A stretch of DNA of 64,000 bases from Lysobacter soyae (GCF_019551435.1 NZ_CP080544.1:496001-560000); one strand, 5' to 3'; numbered from the stretch's first letter, positions 49,437 to 59,120 are shown. A program made the numbers and translations. Notes: generated by a model from the sequence alone, not told the origin.

Positions 49437-49787
49437 ATGAATAACCACTTCCCCGTCGCGCAGTTTGCGGACGGCTCTGTCAATGAAGTCGAAGTCGATC
49501 TGAATGGCGAGATCGAATCAGTGATCGTCCATCGCGAGGGCGACACCCTGCGCGCATGGCTCAACGTGTGCCCGCATGCCGGCCGTCGCCTCGACTATGC
49601 GCCCGGCGAATTCCTCAAAACGCCCGAAGGACTGCTGATGTGTGCGGTGCACGGTGCAACATTCGAACTTGGTCGCGGCACCTGCGTAGGCGGACCCTGT
49701 CTCGGTGCCGCATTGACGCCGGTGCCGGTCGAACAGGCCGCCGATGGCGCTTGGGTGGTCGCGACGCCCGTGTCGGTGACGCCCTGA
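49437..49787 (+). CDS. Rieske [2Fe-2S] domain protein
   Basis: A 116-residue single-domain Rieske protein. The cluster ligands are C45 and H47 (CPHAGRR) and C69 and H72 (CAVHGATFE), the standard CxH-CxxH set, with the Gly-rich TCVGGPCLG loop. Such stand-alone ferredoxins transfer electrons to oxygenases or reductases, but no partner oxygenase is nearby. There is no signal peptide or anchor, so it is cytoplasmic. The start at 49437 (MNNHFPVAQ) is preferred over 49407. The stop lies five bases from the convergent permease gene. Confidence 0.9.
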   Translation: MNNHFPVAQFADGSVNEVEVDLNGEIESVIVHREGDTLRAWLNVCPHAGRRLDYAPGEFLKTPEGLLMCAVHGATFELGRGTCVGGPCLGAALTPVPVEQAADGAWVVATPVSVTP

Positions 49788-49792
49788 CGCAA

Positions 49793-51628
49793 TCAGAGCA
49801 AGAGGTTGACGGCCAGCACGATGATGCAGGTATAGATCATCGACAGCGGCAGGCCGATCTGGAACAAGTCCTTCTGCGAATAATTACCGGGACCGGACAC
49901 CATGGAAATCACCGGGTTGGTGGCGGTCATGAAGTTGTTGGATGCGGAGAGCGCCACAATCAAGGCGAAAATGCGCGGCTCTGCGCCGACCGCGAGCGCC
50001 ATGTTGATGGCGATGGGCACCATCATGATGGTGGCACCCACATGGCTGATCACCAAGGAAAACGCCACCGTGAGCAGCGCGACCGCCAATTCGATCATCC
50101 ACACCGGCGTGGCGGCGGGAATTTTGTCCACCGTATGTCCGGCGATCCATGCGGACGTGCCACTCGAATCCATGGCCCATCCGAGCGGAATCAAACACGC
50201 CATCAAGAAAACCGTTTTCCAATTGATAGCCGCATAAGCTTCGTCCATCTGAATCACGCCGGTTACCAGCATGCCGACGACACCCGTCATCAAGGCAATC
50301 GGAACGGGAATGCGCGACGACAACGCAAGCAGCATGGTGAGCGCGAAAATCGTCATGGCGATTTTGAACTTATGCGGCCGTTGCTCGCCCTTCGGATAGT
50401 CGGTCACCACGACGAAATCTTTTTGCGAGGCAACTTCGGACAGGTTCTGCCATGCGCTATGGAAAACCAGCATATCGCCCGAGCGCAACGGCAGGTCGCG
50501 CACGTTGTCGCGAATGACTTCACGATCACGGTTGATGGCCAGCAAGCTCAAGCCGACGCGTTTGCGCAGGCGCATGTCACCCGCGCTCTTGCCGATATAA
50601 CGTGAGTTCGCCGGAATCACGGCTTCCGCAATACCGGCACGGCTCGGGTTGAAAAGTTCGCCGAATTCGCTCAGCCGGGTCGCCACACGCAGGCCATGCT
50701 GTTTGGCAAAGCGGCCGACCTCTTCGGCATTTCCCAGCGCGCCGATGATGTCGCCGACCCAAATCCGTGCGTCGGCCGGTGGCGCCAAACGTGACTCACC
50801 ATTGCTTCGCAGCGCCAAAATCAGCGGTGAGTCTTCCAGCAACTCGAGTTCACCGATGGTAGTGCCGACCAACGGGCTGGCCGAATCGACGGTGAGCTCG
50901 AAGACCTCGCCATCGATGCCGTAGGTTTGTGCAAAGTAGCTTTGCGTGCGTCCAGGTGTGACGCCGCGATCGCTCTCGTGCAGTCGCGCATCCCCGTGGA
51001 GGCGGAAGTAAAGAATGGATGCGCCGACCAAGACCAAACCGATCGGCAGCGGGGCGAACATCTTGAAGGCGCTCAGTGATGCCGCGCCCGAGGGCAACTT
51101 GTCGTTCGCCGACAGCAACAAATCGTTTAACAAGATCAGCGGTGAGTTGCCCACCATCGTCAACGCGCCGCCCATGACAATGGCGCAGGCGATGGGATAC
51201 AACATGCGCGAGGTCGCGATGCCGGTGCGCGAAGAAATACGCGACGCCACCGGCATGAACAAGGCCATGACCGATGGATTCTGCATGAGTGAGGACATCA
51301 AACCGGCAGAGAGCGACGTCATCCACAACAGCCGGCTTTCTTCGCCTTTCGATTTGCGCAGCAGCCACCCGGCCAAGCGGTTGAGGGCGCCGGTACGTTC
51401 CAAGCCCGCACCCAAAATCATTGTGGCGATGATGCTCATCACCGCGCTACCGGCGAATCCCCCGAACAGGTCTTCCGGTGCCACCAAGCCGGTGAGCCCG
51501 AGCAGAACGAGCACGATGAGCGCGACGACATCCGGCCGGAACCGTTCGAAGACAAACAGGCCCATCGTCAGCAGCAACAACCCGAGTACGAGTGTCATTT
51601 CGCTACTGAGGACGAGCGTATTTTCCAT
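49793..51628 (-). CDS. SLC13/DASS-type permease with two TrkA-C domains
   Basis: A 611-residue membrane transporter of the ArsB/NhaD/SLC13 group. N-terminal membrane helices (about 1-190) include the hairpin LMSSLMQNPSVMALFMPV. A cytoplasmic insert follows with two RCK_C/TrkA-C domains (about 220-300 and 305-390), the second with RSGDMLVFHSAWQ. The second membrane half includes LSASNNFMTATNPVISMV. Substrate is unknown: sulfate, dicarboxylate or other anions are possible. It starts three bases after trmB on the same strand, the last gene of a thiS-thiG-trmB-permease run. Confidence 0.88.
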   Translation of the reverse strand: MENTLVLSSEMTLVLGLLLLTMGLFVFERFRPDVVALIVLVLLGLTGLVAPEDLFGGFAGSAVMSIIATMILGAGLERTGALNRLAGWLLRKSKGEESRLLWMTSLSAGLMSSLMQNPSVMALFMPVASRISSRTGIATSRMLYPIACAIVMGGALTMVGNSPLILLNDLLLSANDKLPSGAASLSAFKMFAPLPIGLVLVGASILYFRLHGDARLHESDRGVTPGRTQSYFAQTYGIDGEVFELTVDSASPLVGTTIGELELLEDSPLILALRSNGESRLAPPADARIWVGDIIGALGNAEEVGRFAKQHGLRVATRLSEFGELFNPSRAGIAEAVIPANSRYIGKSAGDMRLRKRVGLSLLAINRDREVIRDNVRDLPLRSGDMLVFHSAWQNLSEVASQKDFVVVTDYPKGEQRPHKFKIAMTIFALTMLLALSSRIPVPIALMTGVVGMLVTGVIQMDEAYAAINWKTVFLMACLIPLGWAMDSSGTSAWIAGHTVDKIPAATPVWMIELAVALLTVAFSLVISHVGATIMMVPIAINMALAVGAEPRIFALIVALSASNNFMTATNPVISMVSGPGNYSQKDLFQIGLPLSMIYTCIIVLAVNLLL

Positions 51629-51631
51629 GCG

Positions 51632-52369
51632 TCAGGAGTTGCGCGTGTACAACAAATCAAACACGGGATGGCCCAAGCGTTGGCCGCGTGTTTCGAAATG
51701 CGTTTGCGGACGCCACGGCGGGCGCGGCACATGGCCGCGCGGCCCGGCCGTATTGGTGAGACCTTCGGTCACATCCAACACATCCCACATGTGCTCCGCA
51801 TAATCCGGCCAGTCGGTCGCCAAATGCAGCCGCCCGCCGGGCGCGATCTTGCGGGTGAGCAGGGCAGCGAATGCCGGATTGATCAAGCGGCGCTTGTTGT
51901 GGCGTTTCTTGTGCCAAGGATCAGGGAAATAAATCCGCACTTCGTCCAAGCTGCCGTCGGCGATTTCATGTTCCAGAACCTCCACCGCGTCGTGGTGGTA
52001 CAGCCTGACATTGCCGGCAGCATCCGTCGCCAGGGCATTCAACAAGCGACCGACACCCGGCGCATGCACTTCGATGCCGATATGATCACGCGCCGGATCC
52101 AAGGCCGCGGAAAAGCGCAGCGCTTCGCCGTTGCCGAAACCGATTTCAAGAATTCGCGGCGCGTTCCTGCCGAAGACTTCGTTGTAGTCCCTCAGGTTTC
52201 CCGAGTAATCCAAACCGAAGCGCGGCCAGAGCTCGTCAAAAGCCCGCTGTTGTGCCTCGGTGAAACGACCCTGACGCAGAACGAAGCTGCGGATTCGGCG
52301 CTTGGCATCATCCTGCGTGTAGGGCTTGGGTGGTGCTTTCGCGCCGGGACTGTTGAAGGGGTCGGTCAT
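51632..52369 (-). CDS. trmB: tRNA (guanine-N7-)-methyltransferase
   Basis: Rossmann-fold SAM-dependent enzyme that makes m7G46 in the tRNA variable loop. The 245-residue protein has the SAM motif [13 protein letters not shown], the family motif [17 protein letters not shown] and the C-terminal [11 protein letters not shown] followed by [17 protein letters not shown]. It overlaps the thiG stop by four bases, an arrangement of thiS-thiG-trmB that I recall from other xanthomonads. Confidence 0.95.
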   Translation of the reverse strand: MTDPFNSPGAKAPPKPYTQDDAKRRIRSFVLRQGRFTEAQQRAFDELWPRFGLDYSGNLRDYNEVFGRNAPRILEIGFGNGEALRFSAALDPARDHIGIEVHAPGVGRLLNALATDAAGNVRLYHHDAVEVLEHEIADGSLDEVRIYFPDPWHKKRHNKRRLINPAFAALLTRKIAPGGRLHLATDWPDYAEHMWDVLDVTEGLTNTAGPRGHVPRPPWRPQTHFETRGQRLGHPVFDLLYTRNS

Positions 52370-53172
52370 GAGGCGGCAATGAGACCATCAATGGGCGACG
52401 ACGCACTGGCAAAACGCTTGCGCGGAATGCGTCCGGCCAGGAAGGCTTCGCGGCCGGCGATCACGGCATGACGCATCGCAGAGGCCATCAGGATGGGGTC
52501 GCGCGCGCCGGCAATCGCTGTGTTCATGAGGACGCCGTCGCAACCCAATTCCATCGCAATGGTCGCATCGCTCGCGGTGCCGACACCGGCATCGACGATG
52601 ATCGGCACTTTCGCGTTCTCGATGATTTCAAGCAGCGTATAGCGATTCTGAATGCCCAAGCCGGAGCCGATCGGTGCGGCGAGCGGCATGACCGCGACGC
52701 AGCCGATTTCTTCGAGCTGGCGTGCCAGGATCGGATCGTCGCTGGTATAGACCATCACGTCGAAGTCGGCGGCGACGAGTTGCTCCGCGGCCTTCAGGGT
52801 TTGCACCACATCGGGATACAAGGTGCGCTCGTCGCCCAGCACCTCGAGCTTCACCAGCGAGTGGCCATCCAGCAGTTCGCGCGCCAACTTGCAGGTGCGC
52901 ACCGCATCTTCCGCGGTGTAACAACCCGCGGTATTGGGAAGAATGGTGTACTTGTCCGGCGGCAACACGTCGAGCAGATTTGGCTCGCCGGGATTTTGGC
53001 CGATATTGACCCGGCGAATCGCCAACGTGACGATATCCGCGCCAGCGGCTTCGGTGGCCAAGCGGGTTTCTTCGAGATCTTTGAACTTGCCGGTGCCGGT
53101 CAGCAAGCGCGAGCGATAGGTCTTGCCGGCAATGGTCAGGGCAGGGTTTTTGGCTGATTCGTTCATCGACAT
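52366..53172 (-). CDS. thiG: Thiazole synthase ThiG
   Basis: Forms the thiazole phosphate ring of thiamine from 1-deoxyxylulose-5-phosphate, dehydroglycine and the ThiS thiocarboxylate. About 268 residues in a TIM barrel: [17 protein letters not shown] at the N-terminus, [14 protein letters not shown], the Schiff-base lysine in VKLEVLGD and the phosphate loop [11 protein letters not shown]. The start may be 53172 or 53166; no strong Shine-Dalgarno decides between them. It lies 39 bases after thiS. No TPP riboswitch was recognised upstream of thiS. Confidence 0.95.
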   Translation of the reverse strand: MSMNESAKNPALTIAGKTYRSRLLTGTGKFKDLEETRLATEAAGADIVTLAIRRVNIGQNPGEPNLLDVLPPDKYTILPNTAGCYTAEDAVRTCKLARELLDGHSLVKLEVLGDERTLYPDVVQTLKAAEQLVAADFDVMVYTSDDPILARQLEEIGCVAVMPLAAPIGSGLGIQNRYTLLEIIENAKVPIIVDAGVGTASDATIAMELGCDGVLMNTAIAGARDPILMASAMRHAVIAGREAFLAGRIPRKRFASASSPIDGLIAAS

Positions 53173-53211
53173 AGTATGAACGATGCCCCTTGAACCGTCA
53201 GGCAATCCCGC

Positions 53212-53412
53212 TCAACCGCCGCCCAATGCGTGGACGATTTCCACCGTATCGCCATCGCCGAGAACGTGCGAGGCGTGAAGACTTTTCGGCACGATCTCGC
53301 CGTTCACCTCGACCGCCACACGTCGATCCTGCAAATGGACTTGCGTCAGCAAATCCTGCACGGTCGCCCCTTCGGCGAGCGCCTCGCTGGCGCCATTGAA
53401 AATGATGTCCAT
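53212..53412 (-). CDS. thiS: Sulfur carrier protein ThiS
   Basis: A 66-residue ubiquitin-like protein whose C-terminal glycine is adenylated and thiocarboxylated to donate sulfur to thiazole synthesis. It begins [20 protein letters not shown] and ends HALGGG, carrying the required Gly-Gly terminus. The ATG at 53412 is the family start; the frame continues to 53433. First gene of the minus-strand thi-trmB operon, divergent from the autotransporter gene across 93 bases. Confidence 0.92.
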   Translation of the reverse strand: MDIIFNGASEALAEGATVQDLLTQVHLQDRRVAVEVNGEIVPKSLHASHVLGDGDTVEIVHALGGG

Positions 53413-53505
53413 TCCCGCATTGTAATGCCGCACTGCGGCGTGAACACGGGGGCGTATCGTGAAACGATGCGGGAAAGGGGAGTGTCCCGGCCAACGAGGA
53501 TTTCA

Positions 53506-55398
53506 ATGAAGCACCGTATTCCGCTGCTGCGCGCAGCGCTTGCCGTTTCCATCGCCGTTTCCTGCGGCCAAGTCGCCGCGCAAACCAATACCACCGATTT
53601 GCACGCGCAAACCTTTTCGCAAACGATCTTTTTCGGTGACAGCTTGACCGATCCGGGCTTTTTCCGCCCGCTGTTGCCTGCCAATGCCCAGTCCATTACC
53701 GGTCAGTTCGTGACCAATCCGGGTTTGGTTTGGTCGCAAGATTTGGCGCAGTATTACGGCACGGATGCATCGCCGGCATGGCTTGCCACAGGCGCCACGC
53801 CGCGACCGTCGACCGGTAGCAACTACGCCGTAGGCGGTGCACGCGTCGGGACCGATGTGGTCGGCGCCTTGGGTTATACCCCGTCTTTGAAGACGCAAGT
53901 CAACGCTTACCTGTCACGCACGGGCGGCAAGGCCGATCCCAATGCGCTTTACACAGTGTGGGGCGGTGCCAATGATCTGTTCACCATCACGTCAACCACG
54001 CCGCCGCTGACGGCGCAAGCGACCATCGGATCGGCAGTCACCAATGAAATCGCTTTGGTCGGCCAACTGAAGGCCGCCGGTGCGCAATACATTCTGGTGC
54101 CCAATATTCCGGATCTCGGTTCCACACCGGCCACGCGCGTGCAAGGCCCGGCCGCGCAAACGCAGGCGACCTTGCTCGCAACGACGTACAACAACGCGTT
54201 GTACTCGGGTCTCACACAGCAAGGTTTGCGCGTCATTCCGCTCGATACCTTCACGTTCTTGCGTGAGGTGATTGCGACGCCGGCGACGTTCGGCTTCACC
54301 AACGTGACGAGCACCGCGTGCTTACCGGCTTACACGGCGTCGTCGCTGACCTGCAATCCGACCAGTTATGCGTCTCCGGACGCCGCCAATACCTATGCAT
54401 TCGCCGATGGTGTTCACCCAAGCACGATGGCGTACAAACTGTTGGCCGACTATGCGGTGGCGACGATCGAAGGCCCGCGCCAAATCGGCGTGTTGCCGCA
54501 AAGTGCCGCCGTCTCCGGTAAAAATCGCTTCAACGCCCTGAGCGCACAACTGTCCACGGCCACACCGGGCGATGGGATGCACTGGTGGGCGGGCGGGCGC
54601 TTCGACATCAATCGTTATCACCGTGGTGCGCCGGGTGACGGGTTCGATGGCAAGGGCGGTGCGGTCAACGGTGGCGTCGGTTGGTGGAAGGGCACGATGG
54701 GTTACGGTGTTGCCCTGGGCTATGCGCGGACCGACTTCGACTTCGGTGCCCAACGCGGCGACGTCCGTCAGAAAGAAATGAATATCACCGGTTTCTTCAA
54801 CTACGCCGACGAATCGGGCTTGTTTGCGAACGCGCAACTCGGCTACACGAACCTCGATTTCGATGTGCATCGCCAGATTCCGTTGGGCATCGCCATGCGT
54901 CAACACGATGGCAGCCCGGGCGGCAGTGTGGTGTCACTCGGTGTGGAAGGCGGCTACATGTTCAAGGGCGAGAAGTTGGATCACGGTCCGGTCGTCTCGC
55001 TGCTGGGTCAGGACGTTCGTGTGGACGGCTACACCGAGACCGGTGCAGGTCAAGCAACGGCGCTCGCGTTCGACGATCAGAAGTTCAATGCGCTGACGGC
55101 GAGCGTCGGCTATGAAGGCCGATTGAAGATCAACGATCACCTTTCCACGTCCACGCGCTTGTCTTGGCAGAAAGACCTCAAGAAGAATGATGCGCAGGTC
55201 ACTGCGCGCATGACTTCTTTGGGCGGCATGACCTACGCTGTGCCCGGTCCGCAGTTTGATCGAGACTATCTGTTGCTGACCTCGACTTTTCGCACGCAAC
55301 TTGGCGGGCTGGATGTTTTTGCCGGTATGAGCAACACCGTCATGCGCAAGGGCGGGCTGAATACGACGGTCTTCCTGAACGTCGGACGCGACTTCTGA
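53506..55398 (+). CDS. GDSL-type autotransporter esterase/lipase
   Basis: A 630-residue type V secreted enzyme like EstA of Pseudomonas. It has a signal peptide (to about residue 26) and an SGNH/GDSL passenger with nucleophile S46 in FFGDSLTD, the oxyanion glycine and WGGANDLF asparagine blocks, and the D301-x-x-H304 pair in DGVHPST. This is followed by a 12-stranded beta-barrel translocator ending TVFLNVGRDF, with a terminal phenylalanine for BAM recognition. It should expose an esterase on the cell surface. ACGAGGATT lies before the ATG at 53506; a much longer frame to 53230 is antisense to thiS and is rejected. Confidence 0.92.
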   Translation: MKHRIPLLRAALAVSIAVSCGQVAAQTNTTDLHAQTFSQTIFFGDSLTDPGFFRPLLPANAQSITGQFVTNPGLVWSQDLAQYYGTDASPAWLATGATPRPSTGSNYAVGGARVGTDVVGALGYTPSLKTQVNAYLSRTGGKADPNALYTVWGGANDLFTITSTTPPLTAQATIGSAVTNEIALVGQLKAAGAQYILVPNIPDLGSTPATRVQGPAAQTQATLLATTYNNALYSGLTQQGLRVIPLDTFTFLREVIATPATFGFTNVTSTACLPAYTASSLTCNPTSYASPDAANTYAFADGVHPSTMAYKLLADYAVATIEGPRQIGVLPQSAAVSGKNRFNALSAQLSTATPGDGMHWWAGGRFDINRYHRGAPGDGFDGKGGAVNGGVGWWKGTMGYGVALGYARTDFDFGAQRGDVRQKEMNITGFFNYADESGLFANAQLGYTNLDFDVHRQIPLGIAMRQHDGSPGGSVVSLGVEGGYMFKGEKLDHGPVVSLLGQDVRVDGYTETGAGQATALAFDDQKFNALTASVGYEGRLKINDHLSTSTRLSWQKDLKKNDAQVTARMTSLGGMTYAVPGPQFDRDYLLLTSTFRTQLGGLDVFAGMSNTVMRKGGLNTTVFLNVGRDF

Positions 55399-55407
55399 TC
55401 ACCGATT

Positions 55408-55427
55408 GCGCCGCCTACGGGCGGCGC
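55408..55427 (+). terminator. GC-rich hairpin after the autotransporter gene
   Basis: GCGCCGCC (55408-55415) pairs perfectly with GGCGGCGC (55420-55427) around TACG. No T run follows, so termination would be weak or factor-dependent. The tRNA gene begins 17 bases later. Confidence 0.5.
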
Positions 55428-55444
55428 ATACACTGCACGCTTCC

Positions 55445-55518
55445 GCGGGTGTAGTTCAATGGTAGAACTGCAGCTTCCCAAGCTGCTAGCGTGGGTTCGA
55501 TTCCCATCACCCGCTCCA
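55445..55518 (+). tRNA. tRNA-Gly (anticodon CCC)
   Basis: A 74-base tRNA with complete cloverleaf: acceptor GCGGGTG/CACCCGC, D arm GTTC/GAAC, anticodon stem GCAGC/GCTGC with loop TTCCCAA (anticodon CCC, reading GGG), T arm GTGGG-TTCGATT-CCCAT, discriminator T and an encoded CCA end. A terminator hairpin follows after eight bases. Confidence 0.96.
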
Positions 55519-55526
55519 AGTATTCA

Positions 55527-55550
55527 AAGCGGCCAAACGGCCGCTTTTTT
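55527..55550 (+). terminator. Intrinsic terminator after tRNA-Gly
   Basis: AAGCGGCC (55527-55534) pairs perfectly with GGCCGCTT (55539-55546) around AAAC, with T through 55550. It is 14 bases before the rimB start codon. Confidence 0.88.
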
Positions 55551-55564
55551 GGTCCGGATCCGGT

Positions 55565-56020
55565 ATGCAAGAGTTGGTTTGCCTTGGTTGGCGTGAATAC
55601 CTGTCGTTGCCGGATCTGGGGATTTTGCGCATTCGCGCCAAAGTCGACACAGGTGCACGCACTTCATCGCTGCACGTCGATAGCTACGATTGCTTCGAAC
55701 GCGACGGCGTGGCTTGGGTGCGATTTGCTATCACACCGAGCAAGAAGAAGCCGGCGGTAACGGTTGAATGTCCGGTCGCCGACGAGCGCTCAGTGACGGA
55801 CTCCGGCGGGCATACCGGTCGGCGTGTTTTCATCCGCTCCACGTTGCGCTTGGCCGGTGTCGACATGGACATCGAGCTCAACTTGACCAGCCGGCAGGGC
55901 ATGCGATTTCCGATGTTGTTGGGGCGCACCGCGATGCAGGGGCGATTCACTGTTGATCCTTCAAAATCCTATCTACACAAACGCGGCCGTACCGCGCTTC
56001 ATGCACAAGGAAGTCCATGA
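55565..56020 (+). CDS. RimB-type retropepsin-like aspartic protease (RimK-associated)
   Basis: A 151-residue protein of the family formerly called ATP-dependent zinc protease. The retropepsin-like motif is [11 protein letters not shown] with D28. Homologs next to RimK (RimB in Pseudomonas) trim the poly-glutamate tail that RimK adds to ribosomal protein S6. The other conserved segments are the [11 protein letters not shown] strand and [20 protein letters not shown]. It overlaps rimK by four bases (ATGA), so both are translated together, consistent with an add-and-trim pair. Confidence 0.88.
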   Translation: MQELVCLGWREYLSLPDLGILRIRAKVDTGARTSSLHVDSYDCFERDGVAWVRFAITPSKKKPAVTVECPVADERSVTDSGGHTGRRVFIRSTLRLAGVDMDIELNLTSRQGMRFPMLLGRTAMQGRFTVDPSKSYLHKRGRTALHAQGSP

Positions 56021-57027
56021 AACTCGCCATTCTTTCCCGCAACAGCAAGCTCTATTCGACACGTCGTCTGGTCGAGGCCGCGCGTGAACGCGGTCACACC
56101 GTGCGCGTGCTCGATCCTTTGCGTTGCTATATGAAAATTTCGGAAGACGGTTTCGAAATGCATTACAAGGGCGCGTTGTTGACCGACTACAGTGCGGTGA
56201 TTCCACGCGTCGGCGCTTCCATCACGCGTTACGGCACGGCGGTGCTGCGGCAATTCGAATTGATGGGCTGCTATACGCCCAATCCGTCCGATGCCATTTT
56301 GAAAGCACGCGACAAATTGCGCACGCACCAACTGTTGGCCGCACAAGCGATCGGTCTGCCGGGCACGGTGTTCGGGGACAATCCCGATGACACCGATGAT
56401 TTGCTGTCGATGTTGGGCAAGCCCCCCTACGTGATCAAACTCTCTGAAGGCACGCAAGGCGCGGGCGTGATGTTGGCGGAAAAATTATCCGCAGCGCGCG
56501 GCATGGTAGAAGCGCTTCGCGGCTTGCATGCTGACTTCCTCGTGCAGGAGTTCATCGAAGAAGCAAAGGGCGCGGACCTGCGCTGCTTTGTGGTGGGCGG
56601 AAAGGTCGTGGGCGCCATGCGGCGACAAGCGGCACAAGGCGATTTCCGCAGCAATTTACATCGCGGCGGTACGGCCAAGGCGATCATGCCCACCCGCGAT
56701 GAAATCGAAGTCGCGGTACGTGCCGCACAAGTGCTCGGATTGAATGTCGCCGGCGTGGATTTGATCCGTGCCAAGCGCGGGCCTTTGGTGCTGGAAGTGA
56801 ACTCATCGCCCGGTTTGGAGGGCATCGAGTCCGCCACCGGTATAGACATTGCCGGCATCATCATCGATCACGTTTGCGCATCGGATGCCGTCATGGCCTC
56901 GGCCAAGCGTCGGCGTAAACGCGTTGTGAAATCAGCGGCTTCCAAATCGAAGACCGGTGCCAAACCCAAGACCAAGTCGTCTAACGTCGCCAAAGCCGCC
57001 AAGGCCGCCAAACCGCGCAGTCGCTGA
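56017..57027 (+). CDS. rimK: Ribosomal protein S6 glutamate ligase RimK, with basic C-terminal tail
   Basis: An ATP-grasp ligase that adds glutamates to the C-terminus of ribosomal protein S6. The 336-residue protein starts [20 protein letters not shown] and keeps [13 protein letters not shown], the ATP-grasp segments [15 protein letters not shown] and [11 protein letters not shown], and the metal/Glu-binding end [15 protein letters not shown]. It is about 36 residues longer than E. coli RimK (300) because of a Lys/Arg/Ser/Ala-rich tail after about residue 293, which could bind rRNA or other nucleic acid. It is coupled to the protease gene upstream and followed by a two-component system. Confidence 0.92.
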   Translation: MKLAILSRNSKLYSTRRLVEAARERGHTVRVLDPLRCYMKISEDGFEMHYKGALLTDYSAVIPRVGASITRYGTAVLRQFELMGCYTPNPSDAILKARDKLRTHQLLAAQAIGLPGTVFGDNPDDTDDLLSMLGKPPYVIKLSEGTQGAGVMLAEKLSAARGMVEALRGLHADFLVQEFIEEAKGADLRCFVVGGKVVGAMRRQAAQGDFRSNLHRGGTAKAIMPTRDEIEVAVRAAQVLGLNVAGVDLIRAKRGPLVLEVNSSPGLEGIESATGIDIAGIIIDHVCASDAVMASAKRRRKRVVKSAASKSKTGAKPKTKSSNVAKAAKAAKPRSR

Positions 57028-57064
57028 CTTCAGCCCCGCTTCGGGGGAACTATGCCAGAATCCG

Positions 57065-57088
57065 GAGGTCTGCCATTAGGCAGACCTC
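57065..57088 (+). other. Perfect 10-bp hairpin upstream of the second response regulator
   Basis: GAGGTCTGCC (57065-57074) pairs with GGCAGACCTC (57079-57088) around ATTA. It ends 14 bases before the response-regulator start codon and lacks a T run. It could be a rimK terminator of weak type, a leader structure or an operator dyad. Confidence 0.7.
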
Positions 57089-57102
57089 ATTACGGAATTT
57101 CC

Positions 57103-57783
57103 ATGCGCATTCTCGTCATAGAAGACAACCAAGACCTCGCCGCGAACTTGGGCGACTACCTCGAAGACCGCGGACACACGGTGGATTTCGCCGCAGATGG
57201 TGTGACCGGGTTGCATCTGGCCGTGGTGAATGACTTCGACGCCATCGTGTTGGATTTGAACTTGCCGGGCATGGATGGTCTCGATGTTTGCCGGAAGTTG
57301 CGCAACGATGCGCGCAAGCAAACACCCATCCTGATGTTGACCGCGCGCGACACGCTCGATAACAAATTGGAGGGCTTTGAGTCGGGCGCGGATGACTATT
57401 TGGTCAAGCCGTTCGCGTTGCAGGAAGTGGACGTGCGTTTGAATGCACTCTCCCGCCGCGGCAAAGGGGTGCAGGCACGCATCCTCAATGTGTCCGATCT
57501 CGAATACAACCTCGATACTTTGGAAGTGCGTCGCCAAGGCAAGTTGTTGCAGTTGAATCCGACCGCCTTGAAGATTCTGCAGGCGTTGATGGAAGCATCA
57601 CCGGCAGTTGTCACACGTCAAGATCTGGAAACCCGCGTCTGGGGTGAAGAACTGCCCGACAGCGATTCTTTGCGTGTGCATATTCACGGGTTGCGCGCCG
57701 TGATTGACAAGCCCTTCGAGCATCCGCTGATTCAAACGCGCCATGGGATCGGCTATCGCATCGCGGAAACCGATGCCGGCTAA
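57103..57783 (+). CDS. OmpR-family response regulator (PhoP/ColR-like)
   Basis: A 226-residue response regulator with receiver domain and winged-helix output domain. It starts MRILVIEDNQDLAANLGDYL; the phospho-acceptor is D51 (LDLNLPGMDG), the lysine is in LVKPFAL, and the wing ends TRHGIGYRIAE. It is similar in character to the PhoP/ColR group, though assignment without alignment is tentative. The start at 57103 is chosen over 57052, which lies before the hairpin. It overlaps the kinase gene by 11 bases. Confidence 0.9.
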   Translation: MRILVIEDNQDLAANLGDYLEDRGHTVDFAADGVTGLHLAVVNDFDAIVLDLNLPGMDGLDVCRKLRNDARKQTPILMLTARDTLDNKLEGFESGADDYLVKPFALQEVDVRLNALSRRGKGVQARILNVSDLEYNLDTLEVRRQGKLLQLNPTALKILQALMEASPAVVTRQDLETRVWGEELPDSDSLRVHIHGLRAVIDKPFEHPLIQTRHGIGYRIAETDAG

Positions 57784-59119
57784 TCCGGCCGGAACGATCG
57801 ATCGCGTGGTGGCGGGCGCCAATCGCCGGCGCCTGCGGACGCGCATCGTGATGTCGTTTTTGTTGTTGAGCATCTTGCTCACGGTTTTGTTCGCGTCGGC
57901 CACGTTCTACATTCGTGATCGATTGGAGCGCGAGGTTGTTGAAAAGACCATGCGTCGCGAAGTCGAGAGCTTGGTTCGTCAGGTTGAGGCCAATCCGGAT
58001 CGTCCGCCGACCTTTGCGCTGTATGACGCTGCGACCTACGGCGAAGGCAAGACCGACGATATCAATCCGCTCTACCGGGATCTGGGCCCGGGCGTGCATG
58101 AAGTGCGCGAAGTGGGTGACGATGGCAAGTTGCACGTTTGGAAAGCCGCCGTCGCCAAAGGCCGGTTGGCTACGGGCAAAGGATTCACGACGATCGTCCG
58201 CTTGGACGTGACCGATGCCTCGGATACCACGGAAAAACTTCGGCGCTGGTTGATTGCCAGTGTGTTTGCCTTCACGGCACTCGCTTTGATTCTGAGTGTT
58301 TGGTCGGCTTCGCGCATCATGCGTCCTTTGCTTGAGCTGGTGAAGCTGATCCGCGATCGCGGCCGCAGCGAATCGGACAACGACGCCCCGCTCGCACCGC
58401 ATTTTGCCGATGACGAGGTGGGCGAGCTCGCCGCCGCGTTGGACGCCTATTCCGACCGGATGAAGTCCACGGCCAAGCGCGAGCGCGAGCTCAATGCCGA
58501 CGTGAGTCACGAGCTTCGCACACCCTTGGCGGTCATCCGCAGTACGGTCGAGTTGATGTTGGATGCGCCGGATCTGACGCCGAAGATGTTGGAGCGCATC
58601 CAGCGCATCCAGCGCGCACAGGAAGGCGGTACCGCCATCACCGAAACATTGTTGAATCTGTCGCGCGAAGAGCGCGTCTCGGGCAATGCATCGGTCGCCC
58701 GGATCGTGGAACAACTGTTGGAAGCGCACCGATTGCAAATGCGACGCGGCAAGCAGCTCGAATTGCGCATGGAAGGCAACGCCGCGGTGGTCGTCGATGC
58801 GCCGGACGCAACGGTCAACGTCGCCGTGGGCAATCTCATTGCCAACGCGGTGAAGTACACCGATACCGGGTCGGTCACGGTTCGAATCAACGAAGACAGC
58901 GTGGATGTCTTGGACACGGGACCGGGTTTGTCCGAGGCGGACGAACGGCGTATGACCGAGCGCGGTTATCGCGGCGATGCGGCCACCAATACCAAGGGTG
59001 GTGGTATCGGCCTCTCTATTGTGACCCGCATTTGCGAGCTCTACGGTTGGGACGTGCAGATCGGGAACCGGCGCGATGGCACGCAAGGCACACGCGCCAG
59101 CTTGTTGTTCAACCCTTAA
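57773..59119 (+). CDS. Sensor histidine kinase
   Basis: A 448-residue membrane kinase, partner of the preceding regulator. TM1 (about 25-48), a periplasmic loop of about 110 residues, TM2 (about 155-180), HAMP, the HisKA with phospho-acceptor H246 in DVSHELRTPLAVIRSTVE, and a HATPase with NLIANAVKYTD, DVLDTGPGL and GGGIGLSIV are present. The ATG at 57773 overlaps the regulator and has GGAAA before it. The sensor loop is acidic in places but shows no clear metal-binding motif such as the ColS ExxE. Confidence 0.91.
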   Translation: MPANPAGTIDRVVAGANRRRLRTRIVMSFLLLSILLTVLFASATFYIRDRLEREVVEKTMRREVESLVRQVEANPDRPPTFALYDAATYGEGKTDDINPLYRDLGPGVHEVREVGDDGKLHVWKAAVAKGRLATGKGFTTIVRLDVTDASDTTEKLRRWLIASVFAFTALALILSVWSASRIMRPLLELVKLIRDRGRSESDNDAPLAPHFADDEVGELAAALDAYSDRMKSTAKRERELNADVSHELRTPLAVIRSTVELMLDAPDLTPKMLERIQRIQRAQEGGTAITETLLNLSREERVSGNASVARIVEQLLEAHRLQMRRGKQLELRMEGNAAVVVDAPDATVNVAVGNLIANAVKYTDTGSVTVRINEDSVDVLDTGPGLSEADERRMTERGYRGDAATNTKGGGIGLSIVTRICELYGWDVQIGNRRDGTQGTRASLLFNP

Positions 59120-59120
59120 G

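Noticed and set aside
53230-53505. N-terminal extension of the autotransporter frame
   Set aside because: It is antisense to thiS and would hide the clear signal peptide that starts at 53506.
53413-53505. TPP riboswitch before thiS
   Set aside because: No CTGAGA-type thi-box motif was found in the 93-base gap on the thiS strand.
55445-55550. tRNA-Gly as an integration site of a genomic island
   Set aside because: No repeated 3' tRNA fragment and no integrase or foreign-looking genes follow; the downstream genes are ordinary rimB-rimK.
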